NCBI GenBank assembly: GCA_965214635.1
Contig: OZ243964.1
Coordinates: forward strand, 2,418,001-2,482,000
Length of the DNA stretch: 64,000 nt
Direction of reading: 5' to 3'
Origin: Bin90 sp965214635
GTDB taxonomy: Bacteria; Chloroflexota; Dehalococcoidia; Lucifugimonadales; JADFKI01
Both the position numbers and the translations under genes were made by a program. Of the stretch, positions 44,082 through 52,377 are shown piece by piece. The notes under the pieces are model-generated. The model searched no databases. It was not told the DNA's origin and saw only the letters and a program-made list of their open reading frames with translations. Each line of letters starts with the position of its first letter. Positions within the stretch are counted from its first letter, which is position 1.

Positions 44082-44912
44082 ATGGGTATGTGCAAGTTTT
44101 GCGGTAGCAATGCGGGATTTCTGCGAGGTGAGCACTCTGAATGCCGCACGAAGTATGACACCGGTGTGGAGTATCTGGTGCAGGCGTACAACAGCATGGC
44201 GATGGGCATGGAAGATTCTGCTGCTATGGACACCTATCTTGAGCGAGTGATGGTAGATGCTCGGATTGGAGAAGATGTGCAGCGTGAGGCACTGGTGCGC
44301 GGCTGGCGCTCTGCCGTGGACGATGCGCTCTCTGACCACCTGCTGACCGAAGACGAACGCCAAAACTTGGACACCTATCGCGACAGGTTCAGCTTGTCGG
44401 ACAGCGAGATGGACGGCGATGGTCATATGACCAAGATGGCGCATGCCGGCATCCTGCAAGACGCCCGAATGGGCATCTACCATGTCACGCAGGATGAGAA
44501 GCTCAGAACAGGCTTCAACTTCCAAAAGTCCGAAGAGCTAGTGTGGCTGTTCCCGAACTCAGAGTACTATGAGGAGCGGGTGCGGCGGGAGCGACAGGGC
44601 GGTCACGGCGGCGTAAGTGTTCGCGTGGCGCGCGGCGTGTACTATAACACGGGCAGATTCAACAGCAGAACCGTGGAAACCACAGTTACCGAGCATATGG
44701 ATACGGGCACGGTGGGCATCACCACCAAGCACATCTACTTCGGCGGGAAATCCAAGAAGTTTCGGGTGAACTACAGTCGCATAATGGCGTTCGACCCGTT
44801 TACGGACGGCATAGGCATAATGCGCGAAGCACAGACGGCGCGCCCGCAGAAGTTCAAGACGGGGCACGGCTGGTTCATCTACAATTTGGTCACCATGCTG
44901 GCGAACGAATAG
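44082..44912 (+). CDS. Hypothetical zinc-ribbon protein with PH-like C-terminus
   Basis: A 276-residue protein. It opens with a half zinc ribbon, MCKFCGSNAGFLRGEHSEC (C-x2-C and a later C), then a helical region (about 25-130) with many acidic residues, and ends with a beta-rich stretch (VETTVTEHMDTGTVGITTK, IYFGGKSKKFRVNYSRIM) resembling bacterial PH-like domains. ATG 44082 is preferred because AAGGGG lies a few bases upstream; the frame is open from 43989. I do not recognise a named family. Confidence 0.65.
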   Translation: MGMCKFCGSNAGFLRGEHSECRTKYDTGVEYLVQAYNSMAMGMEDSAAMDTYLERVMVDARIGEDVQREALVRGWRSAVDDALSDHLLTEDERQNLDTYRDRFSLSDSEMDGDGHMTKMAHAGILQDARMGIYHVTQDEKLRTGFNFQKSEELVWLFPNSEYYEERVRRERQGGHGGVSVRVARGVYYNTGRFNSRTVETTVTEHMDTGTVGITTKHIYFGGKSKKFRVNYSRIMAFDPFTDGIGIMREAQTARPQKFKTGHGWFIYNLVTMLANE

Positions 44913-44946
44913 CGGTAGCGGAGCATCACTCCCATATCAAGACCGC

Positions 44947-45241
44947 CGCGCTAGATACCCTCGGCATCACGATAGTATCAGCAACTGCGCAGGCAACCGC
45001 CTAGCAGCTACTATGCCGCCGCCCACATCAACCAACCCCCGCGGACGCCTAACTTCTAGGTGGGCTTGCCGTTCCTGTCAGGCGTATCGGGTCTATTGGA
45101 TGGGAAGCGTCGGGGCATGCCTTTAGTCGCGTCATCATAGCCCATGGCATAGCCTTTGTTGATGCCTTGCTCGATAAGGCGCTCCCTGCGCCTTTGAGTG
45201 GCTTCTCTAATCCAGTCTGCAATCGCCATCACCAACTCCAC
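44947..45241. repeat. Tandem duplication, copy A
   Basis: This copy and the next (45243-45560) share a common order of blocks: CGGCATCACGATAGTA, CTATGCCGCCGCCCACATCA, GCGGACGCCTAAC, GTGGGCTTGCCGTTCCTGTC, GCATGCCTTTA and GGCGCTCCCTGCGCCTTTG. Each covers the 3' end of a small membrane-protein gene plus its downstream region. Confidence 0.9.
45056..45241 (-). pseudogene. Truncated duplicate of the 3' end of the 45353 gene
   Basis: The 61-residue frame begins MELVMAIADWIREATQRRR and ends RNGKPT, almost the same as the last 70 residues of the protein at 45353-45790, but it lacks the membrane part and one INKGIEQG unit. It lies in copy A of the tandem duplication and has no clear promoter or ribosome site. 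It is probably a non-functional leftover. Confidence 0.7.
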
Positions 45242-45242
45242 A

Positions 45243-45560
45243 GCCGCGTTAGCTACCCCGGCATCACGATAGTACTGGCAACCGCGCAGGTCATCCGCCT
45301 AGCGGCATACTATGCCGCCGCCCACATCAGCCTAACCCCGCGGACGCCTAACCTAGGTGGGCTTGCCGTTCCTGTCGGGCTTGTCGCAAGGGGGGCGTCG
45401 GGGCATGCCTTTATTCGCGTCATCATAGCCCATGGCATAGCCTTTGTTGATGCCCTGCTCGATGCCTTTGTTGATGCCCTGCTCGATAAGGCGCTCCCTG
45501 CGCCTTTGGGTGGCTTCTCTAATCCAGTCAGCAATCGCCATCACCAACTCCTTCGCCTGT
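45243..45560. repeat. Tandem duplication, copy B
   Basis: Second copy of the roughly 300-base duplication, containing the intact 3' end of the 45353-45790 gene. It carries an extra 24-base unit (coding INKGIEQG) absent from copy A, and small differences elsewhere, so the duplication is not very recent. Confidence 0.9.
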
Positions 45561-45790
45561 AGCGCGCTCCAAGTGACGAAGCCAGCAGCTACGAAACTTG
45601 CTCCTATGCTCAGAACGATGTTCTGGGCTATCGTATTGGGTGTAACACTACTTGTCCGATAGCTAATCTCCAAGAACACCACCAATATGGATACACTAGT
45701 TCCGCCGGAAAGGGTAAGAGCCTGAAACCAGCGGCGGTCTTGAGGGTTTATTCCCCAGAGGCTTTCACGCTCGTCGGCTTCGCGCGTCAT
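45353..45790 (-). CDS. Hypothetical two-helix membrane protein with INKG repeat tail
   Basis: A 145-residue protein. A short charged N-terminus is followed by two hydrophobic segments (about 27-45 and 55-78), then an amphipathic helix (MAIADWIREATQRRRERLIEQ) and two copies of INKGIEQG-like sequence before a Pro/Arg-rich end. No family is recognised. The 3' part is duplicated next to it. Similar proteins with short Gly/charged tandem tails are common in Chloroflexota-type genomes, but that is recall, not a search. Confidence 0.6.
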   Translation of the reverse strand: MTREADERESLWGINPQDRRWFQALTLSGGTSVSILVVFLEISYRTSSVTPNTIAQNIVLSIGASFVAAGFVTWSALQAKELVMAIADWIREATQRRRERLIEQGINKGIEQGINKGYAMGYDDANKGMPRRPPCDKPDRNGKPT

Positions 45791-45863
45791 GACCTACCCA
45801 CATTATACATCACCGATTGCTTCATCACGGCTCTCTTGCTGCTGTGACCCCCAGCCGCTGGCG

Positions 45864-46172
45864 TCAGACTTCCCACGCATCGCGGTAGTCTAGGTTGTCA
45901 TCGCCGGTGCAGATGTAAAGCTCGCCGGCAGGCACTTTGCGCTGCTGGTTGCGGCAGCCGAAGTTGGCGGTGCAGCGGTCTTGGGCGTTCTTGTATGGGC
46001 AGCGCCACTGCGACACCTCGCTTACGGTGTCGGAGATGCTGCGAAAGATGGCGTCCAAGCGCGCTAGGCTTGCGCGATGTCGGTCGGGGTCGACAGGCTG
46101 GTGTTTTTGCGGCATATCGGACGGGTTGGCACCATCGCCGTATTCAGTAAGGCGCAAAATATAGCCTCCCAT
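45864..46172 (-). CDS. Small Cys-containing protein at the end of the corrinoid cluster
   Basis: A 102-residue protein of unknown function. The C-terminal half has four cysteines in WRCPYKNAQDRCTANFGCRNQ and ICTGDDN, which could bind a metal or iron-sulfur centre. It follows the corrinoid protein gene by 30 bases on the same strand and is likely part of that operon. The start is unclear: ATG 46172 is used, but TTG 46157 has a strong GGGAGG site 7 bases before it, and ATG 46115 is also in frame. Confidence 0.6.
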   Translation of the reverse strand: MGGYILRLTEYGDGANPSDMPQKHQPVDPDRHRASLARLDAIFRSISDTVSEVSQWRCPYKNAQDRCTANFGCRNQQRKVPAGELYICTGDDNLDYRDAWEV

Positions 46173-46202
46173 CAATCGAACGGGGAGGGATTTGAGGAAA
46201 AC

Positions 46203-46976
46203 CTAGTCGGAGCCGGCGACGGGAACGGGCTGCACATCTGCGGGCTGTTCGATGCCCATAAACTGCTTGGCGAGGTCAACGCAAGCCATGGCGTTTTCGC
46301 CATAGCCGTCTGCGCCCATATCATCGGCGAACTCTTGGCGCACTGGCGCACCGCCGACCATAATCCGCACAGCGTCGCGCATCCCAAACTCCTCAAACGC
46401 CTCGATGGTCTTGCCCATGTTGGGCATCGTGGTCGTGAGCAGGGCGGACATGCCGAGAATGTGCGCTTCGTGTTCCATAACGGCGTCGATGAACTCGTCC
46501 GGTTTAGTGTCGACTCCGAGGTCGTGGACGGTGAAGCCGGCGCCGCGAAGCATCATGATGCAGAGGTTCTTGCCGATGTCGTGCAGGTCGCCCTTGACGG
46601 TGCCCATGACCACCGTGCCAATAGGCTCGATGCCGGATGCTGACAGGATCGGTTCGATGTACGCCATCCCCGCCTTCATCGCGCGGGCGGCGACGAGCAC
46701 CTCCGGTACGAAGATGATGTTGTCGCGGAACTTGATGCCAACGATTGCCATGCCGGATATAAGCCCATCGTCTAGCACATCGTTGGCGGAGTAGCCATCG
46801 GCGAGTGCCTGCTGTGTGAGGCGGTCCACCTCATGATGCGCCCCGACTATGAGGCTGTGGGCGATGTCGTGCATCAGCGGGTCGGTGTGCTCAAACAGCC
46901 CCCGAATGTGCTTCACCTCGAATGGCTTGGTAACATACTCAAGCTCACGCTCCAAGCCTTCGTTATGTATTGGCAT
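46203..46976 (-). CDS. Corrinoid (cobalamin-binding) methyltransferase protein
   Basis: A 257-residue methyl-carrier protein of the MtbC/MttC type. An N-terminal helical cap (about 20-110) precedes the B12 domain, whose signature GTVKGDLHDIGKNL (about 130) supplies the cobalt-ligand His, with later SALLTTTMPNM and VGGAPV. It carries a methyl group between a substrate methyltransferase and an acceptor enzyme. The neighbours, a UroD-type methyltransferase and a homocysteine methyltransferase-family protein, fill those roles. The long C-terminal linker is usual. Confidence 0.92.
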   Translation of the reverse strand: MPIHNEGLERELEYVTKPFEVKHIRGLFEHTDPLMHDIAHSLIVGAHHEVDRLTQQALADGYSANDVLDDGLISGMAIVGIKFRDNIIFVPEVLVAARAMKAGMAYIEPILSASGIEPIGTVVMGTVKGDLHDIGKNLCIMMLRGAGFTVHDLGVDTKPDEFIDAVMEHEAHILGMSALLTTTMPNMGKTIEAFEEFGMRDAVRIMVGGAPVRQEFADDMGADGYGENAMACVDLAKQFMGIEQPADVQPVPVAGSD

Positions 46977-47258
46977 CTCATTACACCTTTGGGATGGGTT
47001 GGGATTAGGTTGTCAGCCGTTCAGGCCATCTGCCTGTCAGGCGGTGGTTGGGGAATGGGGTAGGTTGTCAGTATATCAGGTTTTGGCTTGATTTTAGCCA
47101 TTGCTCCGCGGTTGGGCGTGTATTATGCGCGCACGACCAGCTGTCGGGACAGAGCGTCGGGGCGTCAGGGAGCGGCGGCATACCCATCATCTCCCTTGCC
47201 GATGCGTTCGCTTTGACGATGGCTAGTGCTTTGCGGTGCGTGAGTGATCCCTGTGATG

Positions 47259-48290
47259 TCAGTTTTCGGCGTGCCATTCCTTGACGGCGCGGGGGATTTC
47301 GAGCAGGTTTTCTAGTTTGGTGGCGAGAGGGATGGCGCACTCTGGTGCGACGAGCTGGACGCCGGCGTCGAGGCACTTGCGGACTTCGGCGCGCACCTCA
47401 CTGGGGCCGCGCGCATACAGCGTCTCGGGGTTGTTGATGTTGCCCACGAGGTTGATGCCCCCGTTCACGGCGTCCATCGCCGCCTGCGGGTCGTTCTTGG
47501 AATCGAAGTGGAACGCCGCCATGCCGGTATGGGCGATGTGGGGCATTCGGTCGAGCGTGTTGCCGCAGATGTGCAGGATGAGGGGGATGTCGAGCCGTTC
47601 CGTCATCTCTTGGTGGATTTCCAGCAAGAAGCGGCGGTAGTATTCGCCGCTCACCAAGTCGCCCGTGGCGTGGTCGGGGAAGGTGAGGGCGTCGGCGCCG
47701 GCGTCTATCTGCGCCTGCCCGAACAGCACGGAGATCTCCTTCAATTCGTCTAGGCAGCGCATCGTCATATCCGGGTCGTCCACGGTCATCAGCAAGAATG
47801 TCTCCACGCCGAACACATGGTATGCGAGCGTCCAAGGCCCCATCGTTTTGCCGATGATGGCAACCTCGTCCCCGAACTCTTCTTTGAGCATGCTGATTGA
47901 GCGGGTGATGGTGATGTTGTCCGGGTGCTCTAGGAAGCCGGGCGGGATGTGGATGTCGTCCAAGCCCTTCCATATGGGGTTAGCCATCCGCACGGTGGGC
48001 CAGTTGTCTTTCTCTTCCCACTGCATCTCACAGCCCAGCGCTGAGGACTCTTGGATGATGGTGAAGTAGGGCATGATGGCGTCAAAGCCCAGCTCTGTGT
48101 GGCCGGTGGCGGCGAGGCGCGCGGCAAGCTCCGGGTCGCGGCAGGCATCGGGGAACGGAGCATCCACCATGTCCATTAGCTCCACCGTCGCCACATTCGT
48201 GGGGTTGGCGACGGGTGTGCGGTCCACGGGCTTTCCGGCAAGGGCGTTCATCACGCGTTCGCGGGGAGTCATCGTTTCGTTGAGGGGCAT
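47259..48290 (-). CDS. Uroporphyrinogen-decarboxylase-family methyltransferase (MtaA/MtbA type)
   Basis: A 343-residue TIM-barrel protein of the UroD superfamily. Early sequence TPRERVMNALAGKPVDRTPV, then ILHICGNTLDRMPHIAHTGM and LVGNINNPETLYARGP, match the corrinoid-linked methyltransferases. The His and Cys in LHICGNT fit the zinc site of MtaA/MtbA rather than heme synthesis, and no other heme genes are nearby. It should move methyl groups from the corrinoid protein (282 bases downstream) to a thiol or folate. ATG 48290 has AAAGGA upstream and is preferred to 48314. Confidence 0.87.
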   Translation of the reverse strand: MPLNETMTPRERVMNALAGKPVDRTPVANPTNVATVELMDMVDAPFPDACRDPELAARLAATGHTELGFDAIMPYFTIIQESSALGCEMQWEEKDNWPTVRMANPIWKGLDDIHIPPGFLEHPDNITITRSISMLKEEFGDEVAIIGKTMGPWTLAYHVFGVETFLLMTVDDPDMTMRCLDELKEISVLFGQAQIDAGADALTFPDHATGDLVSGEYYRRFLLEIHQEMTERLDIPLILHICGNTLDRMPHIAHTGMAAFHFDSKNDPQAAMDAVNGGINLVGNINNPETLYARGPSEVRAEVRKCLDAGVQLVAPECAIPLATKLENLLEIPRAVKEWHAEN

Positions 48291-48488
48291 GAGGGTATCC
48301 TTTGTGTGTATCATTCAGGTGATATTAGGCACACCATCGTTCTACGAGCGATATAGGGTATACTATATACTACTACAATTGTATGCACAGTATATATTTA
48401 CGAAGCTACTTTCTTCTCGAAACCCATCCCAATGTTGCAAGTACAAGCAATGGGAGGGATTACGCGCATGCAACTTATCCAAACAGTT

Positions 48489-49181
48489 TTAGGTGGGCGA
48501 GAAGCCCAGCGTTCCTGTGGTCATCTGGCCGCGTAGGGCTTCCGCTGCCATCATGCCCTCTACGCTGGATATGTTGCGCGAGTATGGCAGCAGCAGGCGC
48601 ATCAGCGCATCGTGGCGCTGTCCGCAGGGGAAGGCGACTTGCGTATCGCCGAGCTTGTCCATCTCGCCGTAGCGCAGGAAGCCGGCGACGACCATACGCA
48701 GGCGCACAGCGGGGTTGGGAGCTTCCCCCTCTACGGACACATTGTACACCCACTTGCCGCTCTGTTCGTCCGCGCCGCCGTTGACCCTGATGGTAAGCGG
48801 GGAGCGCGAGTCCCTGATGGTCATGTCGCCCTGCGGCGGGGCGAAGTCGGGCGCTTTGCCCACCGCTTGGCTGATGAGGAACTTCATCGGGCGCTCGTGC
48901 AGGTATCCGCAGCAGAAGCGCACTTGCTGCACGCCCTCATCGTCGCTGTCCACGGCGACCATCCCGCCAAGTGCAACCAGCTGGTCGCGTATCTGCGCCA
49001 AGCGCGCCTCCACGCCCGGCTTGCGGCTGTAAGTCCAAATGGTGCAAACGCTGTCCTTCACATACAGCCCCACGCTGATGTTCTCGAAGTTCGGGTCCAT
49101 CGGCACGAGTTCTAGGCAGCGTCCGTAGCGCTCCATCACATCCACAGCGCGGAGCATCTGCTTCATTCCTGTGTAGGGCAC
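48489..49181 (-). CDS. Conserved hypothetical protein in the corrinoid cluster
   Basis: A 230-residue protein that I do not recognise. It starts at GTG 49181 with GGAGGTG upstream. Two cysteines occur in VRFCCGYLH near residue 90, and a hydrophobic-basic middle part has the unusual VAFPCGQRH near 185. It lies between the homocysteine methyltransferase-family gene and the UroD-type gene on the same strand, with gaps of about 130 and 170 bases, so a role in the same methyl-transfer process is inferred from position only. Confidence 0.65.
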   Translation of the reverse strand: MPYTGMKQMLRAVDVMERYGRCLELVPMDPNFENISVGLYVKDSVCTIWTYSRKPGVEARLAQIRDQLVALGGMVAVDSDDEGVQQVRFCCGYLHERPMKFLISQAVGKAPDFAPPQGDMTIRDSRSPLTIRVNGGADEQSGKWVYNVSVEGEAPNPAVRLRMVVAGFLRYGEMDKLGDTQVAFPCGQRHDALMRLLLPYSRNISSVEGMMAAEALRGQMTTGTLGFSPT

Positions 49182-49308
49182 GGTTCACCTCCGAAGATGG
49201 TCAAGGGTTCGCGGGCGTCAGCTGGGCGGTCTGAGTGGCTGATGGAAGCCTAAATTGACTGACCAGCGCAGCCTGAAGTCTAGCCGTTGTTCGCTGTTCG
49301 CTGCCAGA

Positions 49309-50220
49309 CTAACCGCCCTTAACGGCTCGCACTAGGGCGCGTATGTGGTCTGGGCCTGTGCCGCAGCAGCCGCCGATGATGTTGATGCCCACATCCTGCG
49401 CCATTATCGCAAAGCGCTCTGCCATGTATTCGGGCGTTTCGGGATAGATGATTTCGTCGTTGACGGGTGTGGGTATGCCGGCGTTAGAGTGGATGAGGAT
49501 GGGCTGGTCAGTTGCGGCGCGAAGCTCGCGCGCAAGTTCCACCATTATGTCCACGCCGTTGCCGCAGTTTGCCCCCACGATGTCTGCGCCAGCGGCGTGC
49601 AGCCGTTTCATCGCTTCTTGGGGCGGCGTACCCATCATCGTGAAGAAGCCGCGCGGCCCCTTGTCGAAGAACATCGTGCTCATCACGGGCAGGTCGGTGT
49701 TCTCTTTGGCGGCGCGGACGGCGATGACGGCTTCGTTGATGTCTATCATCGTCTCTATGTTCAGGGCGTGGACGCCGGCATCTGCTAGGGCAGTCATCTG
49801 CTCGGCGAAGGCGTCGTAGGCTTCGCCGTCGGTGAGGGGATCGTCTTTGAGCGGGTTGTTGAGCACCTCGCCTGTGGGGCCTATGGACGCCACGACGAAC
49901 CTTCCCTGCGGCGCTTGGCTGAGGGCGTGTTCGGCAGCGAGCGTGTTAAACTCGCGCGCCCTATCCGCAAAGCCGTAGTGGGCTTGGCGGATGCGCGTGC
50001 CCCCGAATGTGTTGGTCAGCACCATGTCCGAGCCTGCATCAAAGTACGCCTTCGCCATGCCGCTCACTACCTCCGGGTGCGTGGCGTTCCATTCCTCCGG
50101 GTCGTCGTCGCCAAGTCCGTAGTTCTGCAAGTATGTGCCGCTTGCGCCATCGGATATGAGCTGCTCGCCCCGTTGCAGGCGCTCGAGGATGGTGGGTGTA
50201 GCGCTTTGGGATTGGGTCAT
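49309..50220 (-). CDS. Homocysteine S-methyltransferase-family (BHMT-type) protein
   Basis: A 303-residue zinc-dependent methyltransferase barrel. LISDGASGTYLQNYGL at the N-terminus, TNTFGGTRIRQAHYG and the zinc ligands in VGANCGNG (about residue 210) and IGGCCGTGP (about 285) are those of the family. In corrinoid systems such proteins transfer methyl groups between a methylated amine or betaine and cobalamin rather than to homocysteine. The nearby corrinoid and UroD-type proteins support that reading. ATG 50220 has AAGGAACG upstream. Confidence 0.9.
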   Translation of the reverse strand: MTQSQSATPTILERLQRGEQLISDGASGTYLQNYGLGDDDPEEWNATHPEVVSGMAKAYFDAGSDMVLTNTFGGTRIRQAHYGFADRAREFNTLAAEHALSQAPQGRFVVASIGPTGEVLNNPLKDDPLTDGEAYDAFAEQMTALADAGVHALNIETMIDINEAVIAVRAAKENTDLPVMSTMFFDKGPRGFFTMMGTPPQEAMKRLHAAGADIVGANCGNGVDIMVELARELRAATDQPILIHSNAGIPTPVNDEIIYPETPEYMAERFAIMAQDVGINIIGGCCGTGPDHIRALVRAVKGG

Positions 50221-50315
50221 ATCGTTCCTTCCGATTATCCACTGATTATCAGGGCTGTTGGTCGGAATATGTGCTTCGTGTTGGTGTACAAATATGCGCG
50301 ATTACCAGTCGGCGG

Positions 50316-50672
50316 CTATTGTGCATCGCCGCACTGCATCCAATGGTCTATTGCGCCGGGCTGCGGGTCGCGCTCGCCGGCGTTGTGCATATCGCGGATG
50401 CGGGCGACGAAGTCGGTAGGAAAGCGGCTGTTGAAGCGCTCTGCCACCGATGCTGCGGCGTCTTGCGCTGCACCGTCAACATCGCCGTAGTCGCGCCACT
50501 CCCACGCCATCAGATAGGCGTCGCTGCCGCTGCTGCCGTCAAACATCGACACAGCGTCCACGCCCTGCTGAAAGCGCGCATCGAGTGGCACGGATACGGG
50601 CAGCCCGCCCTCATCCTGTGCCTGTATCTGCACCGGAATCTCTTTCCAGTACATCACCCTAACTTTCGCCAC
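50316..50672 (-). CDS. Virulence-factor-family small protein (PF13769-like)
   Basis: A 118-residue protein. MAKVRVMYWKEIPVQIQAQDE matches my memory of the small virulence factor family, which despite its name is often found beside corrinoid and one-carbon genes in alphaproteobacteria. The start at GTG 50672 is favoured by a GGAG site 9 bases upstream; the frame is open to 50696. It precedes the BHMT-like gene and is probably the first gene of the methyl-transfer cluster. No catalytic residues can be named. Confidence 0.65.
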   Translation of the reverse strand: MAKVRVMYWKEIPVQIQAQDEGGLPVSVPLDARFQQGVDAVSMFDGSSGSDAYLMAWEWRDYGDVDGAAQDAAASVAERFNSRFPTDFVARIRDMHNAGERDPQPGAIDHWMQCGDAQ

Positions 50673-50846
50673 GCTGTCAAACTCCGTCAATCGCAATAGA
50701 CCTGCGTTCCGAATGTAACAATTATATGCGAGTGTGGGCGACTTGTCTAAAAATGAATGATGCGCCTAAAAACCGTAAGCACAGCAGCCAGTCGCCGCAG
50801 CGCAAGCGCCTTGCCCAACTCGCTACACATCGCCTTGCGATGTGAT

Positions 50847-50852
50847 TATAAT
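50847..50852 (+). promoter_or_regulatory. -10 box for the lyase gene
   Basis: Perfect TATAAT with TGAT just upstream, 68 bases before ATG 50920. The -35 box is poor (TACACA). Confidence 0.4.
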
Positions 50853-50919
50853 GACGCATTGAGCACAATTCACGACAATCCGTCGAGAAGACAAACATCA
50901 TTGCCTGCGGAGGTGTTTC

Positions 50920-52278
50920 ATGCAGTCAGAACCTACGGCGTTTCGGGTCGGCGATGCGGGTGTGCGAGGGCTGTTCGAGGAAGCGGCGCGCATCCAATCG
51001 TGGCTGGATGTGGAGGTTGCGCTGGCACAGGCGCAGGCAGAGCTGGGCGTGATACCAGCGCATGCCGCAGAAGAGATAGCGCGCAAGGCGAGGTATGAGA
51101 ACCTCGACATGGACAACATCCGCGAGGGGCTGGCGCGTACCGGGCATCCGCTTGTGCCTATGGTGTGGGAGCTGGATCGCATCTGCGACGGCGATGCAGG
51201 CGGCTACATCCACTGGGGTGCCACCACACAGAACATCACGCAGACGGGCAAGCTGCTGAACCTCCAACGGGCGCACCGCATATTCTTGGCGCTGCTGGCA
51301 GACCTGCTGACGCTGCTTGCGGATTTGGCAGAGCGGACGAAGGACTTTGCGCTGCCGGGCAGAACGCACGGGCAACACGCCGTCCCCGCTACATACGGCT
51401 ACAAGGTGTCGGTGTGGATTGACGAACTTTGCCGCCATGTGGAACGGCTGCGCGGCTGCGAAGGGCGCGTGTTCGTGGCGATGCTCGGCGGCGGCGCAGG
51501 CACGCTGGCATCGCTGGGCGAAATCGGCTTGGCGATACAAGACGGGATGGCGCAGCGGCTGGGGCTAGGGTCGATGTCCAATCCGAGCCGCACCATCGGC
51601 GACCACATCGTAGAGTACATAACCATCCTAGCGATGCTCGACGCCACTTGCAGCAAGGTGGGGCGCGAGGTCTATACACAGATGAAGCAGGAGTTCGGTG
51701 AGGTGGAGGAGCCTGTGCCGGAGGGCACGGTTGGCAGCAGCACGATGCCACAGAAGCGCAACCCCAAGCTAGCGCAGGATGTGGTCGCGGGAGCAGCGCA
51801 AGTGCGGGCGCTCGTGCCGCTTGCGCTGGAGGCTATGCAGACCGAACACGAAGCCGACCGCACCACCAGCGTGATGATGGACAAGGCGCTCAATGAGGTG
51901 TGCGTCCTGACGGGCGACATCTTGCAGCGCATGGTCAGCATGTTCGATGGGCTGCGCGTGTTCTCCGACCGTATGCGGCGCAACCTAGACCTATCCGGCG
52001 GGCTGATAATGTCGGAAGCGATAATGCTGGAATTGGGCAGGCAGATTGGGCGGCAGGAAGCGCACGATGTTGTGTACGATGCGGCGCAGGCGGCGTTTTT
52101 GGACGGCACCCCGTTTGCGGATGCGCTGGCATCTGCGCCCGAGGTCAGCAGCCGCCTGACACAGGCGCAGCTTGCGGCGCTGCTGGATCCGGCAGCATAC
52201 ACCGGCGTTTGTGCGCTGTTCGCCGAGCGCGCGGCGGCGCAGGCACGCCAAATCGCCGCATCTATCGGCAGCGCATAA
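50920..52278 (+). CDS. Fumarase/aspartase-superfamily lyase (PurB / PcaB type)
   Basis: A 452-residue lyase with the conserved signature GSSTMPQKRNPKLAQDV (about 268-285), preceded by RTHGQHAVPATYGYK and IHWGATTQNITQTG. It could be adenylosuccinate lyase (purine and AMP synthesis) or 3-carboxy-cis,cis-muconate cycloisomerase (aromatic breakdown). The IHWGATTQNI form and C-terminal region look closer to the cycloisomerase/adenylosuccinate group than to argininosuccinate lyase. No purine or aromatic genes flank it, so the choice is left open. Confidence 0.85.
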   Translation: MQSEPTAFRVGDAGVRGLFEEAARIQSWLDVEVALAQAQAELGVIPAHAAEEIARKARYENLDMDNIREGLARTGHPLVPMVWELDRICDGDAGGYIHWGATTQNITQTGKLLNLQRAHRIFLALLADLLTLLADLAERTKDFALPGRTHGQHAVPATYGYKVSVWIDELCRHVERLRGCEGRVFVAMLGGGAGTLASLGEIGLAIQDGMAQRLGLGSMSNPSRTIGDHIVEYITILAMLDATCSKVGREVYTQMKQEFGEVEEPVPEGTVGSSTMPQKRNPKLAQDVVAGAAQVRALVPLALEAMQTEHEADRTTSVMMDKALNEVCVLTGDILQRMVSMFDGLRVFSDRMRRNLDLSGGLIMSEAIMLELGRQIGRQEAHDVVYDAAQAAFLDGTPFADALASAPEVSSRLTQAQLAALLDPAAYTGVCALFAERAAAQARQIAASIGSA

Positions 52279-52283
52279 ATATG

Positions 52284-52289
52284 TATAAT
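52284..52289 (+). promoter_or_regulatory. -10 box for htpX-pspAB
   Basis: TATAAT directly preceded by TG, 6 bases past the lyase stop and 89 bases before htpX. A 9-base direct repeat, CAGATAATCAGATAATG, lies between it and the gene. Confidence 0.4.
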
Positions 52290-52377
52290 ATATAGAGAGG
52301 TTGTTCAGATAATCAGATAATGCGAGCGCCCATACTCGTCTGGTATGCATAGTGTGTGGGCGCATCAGGAGATTCCA

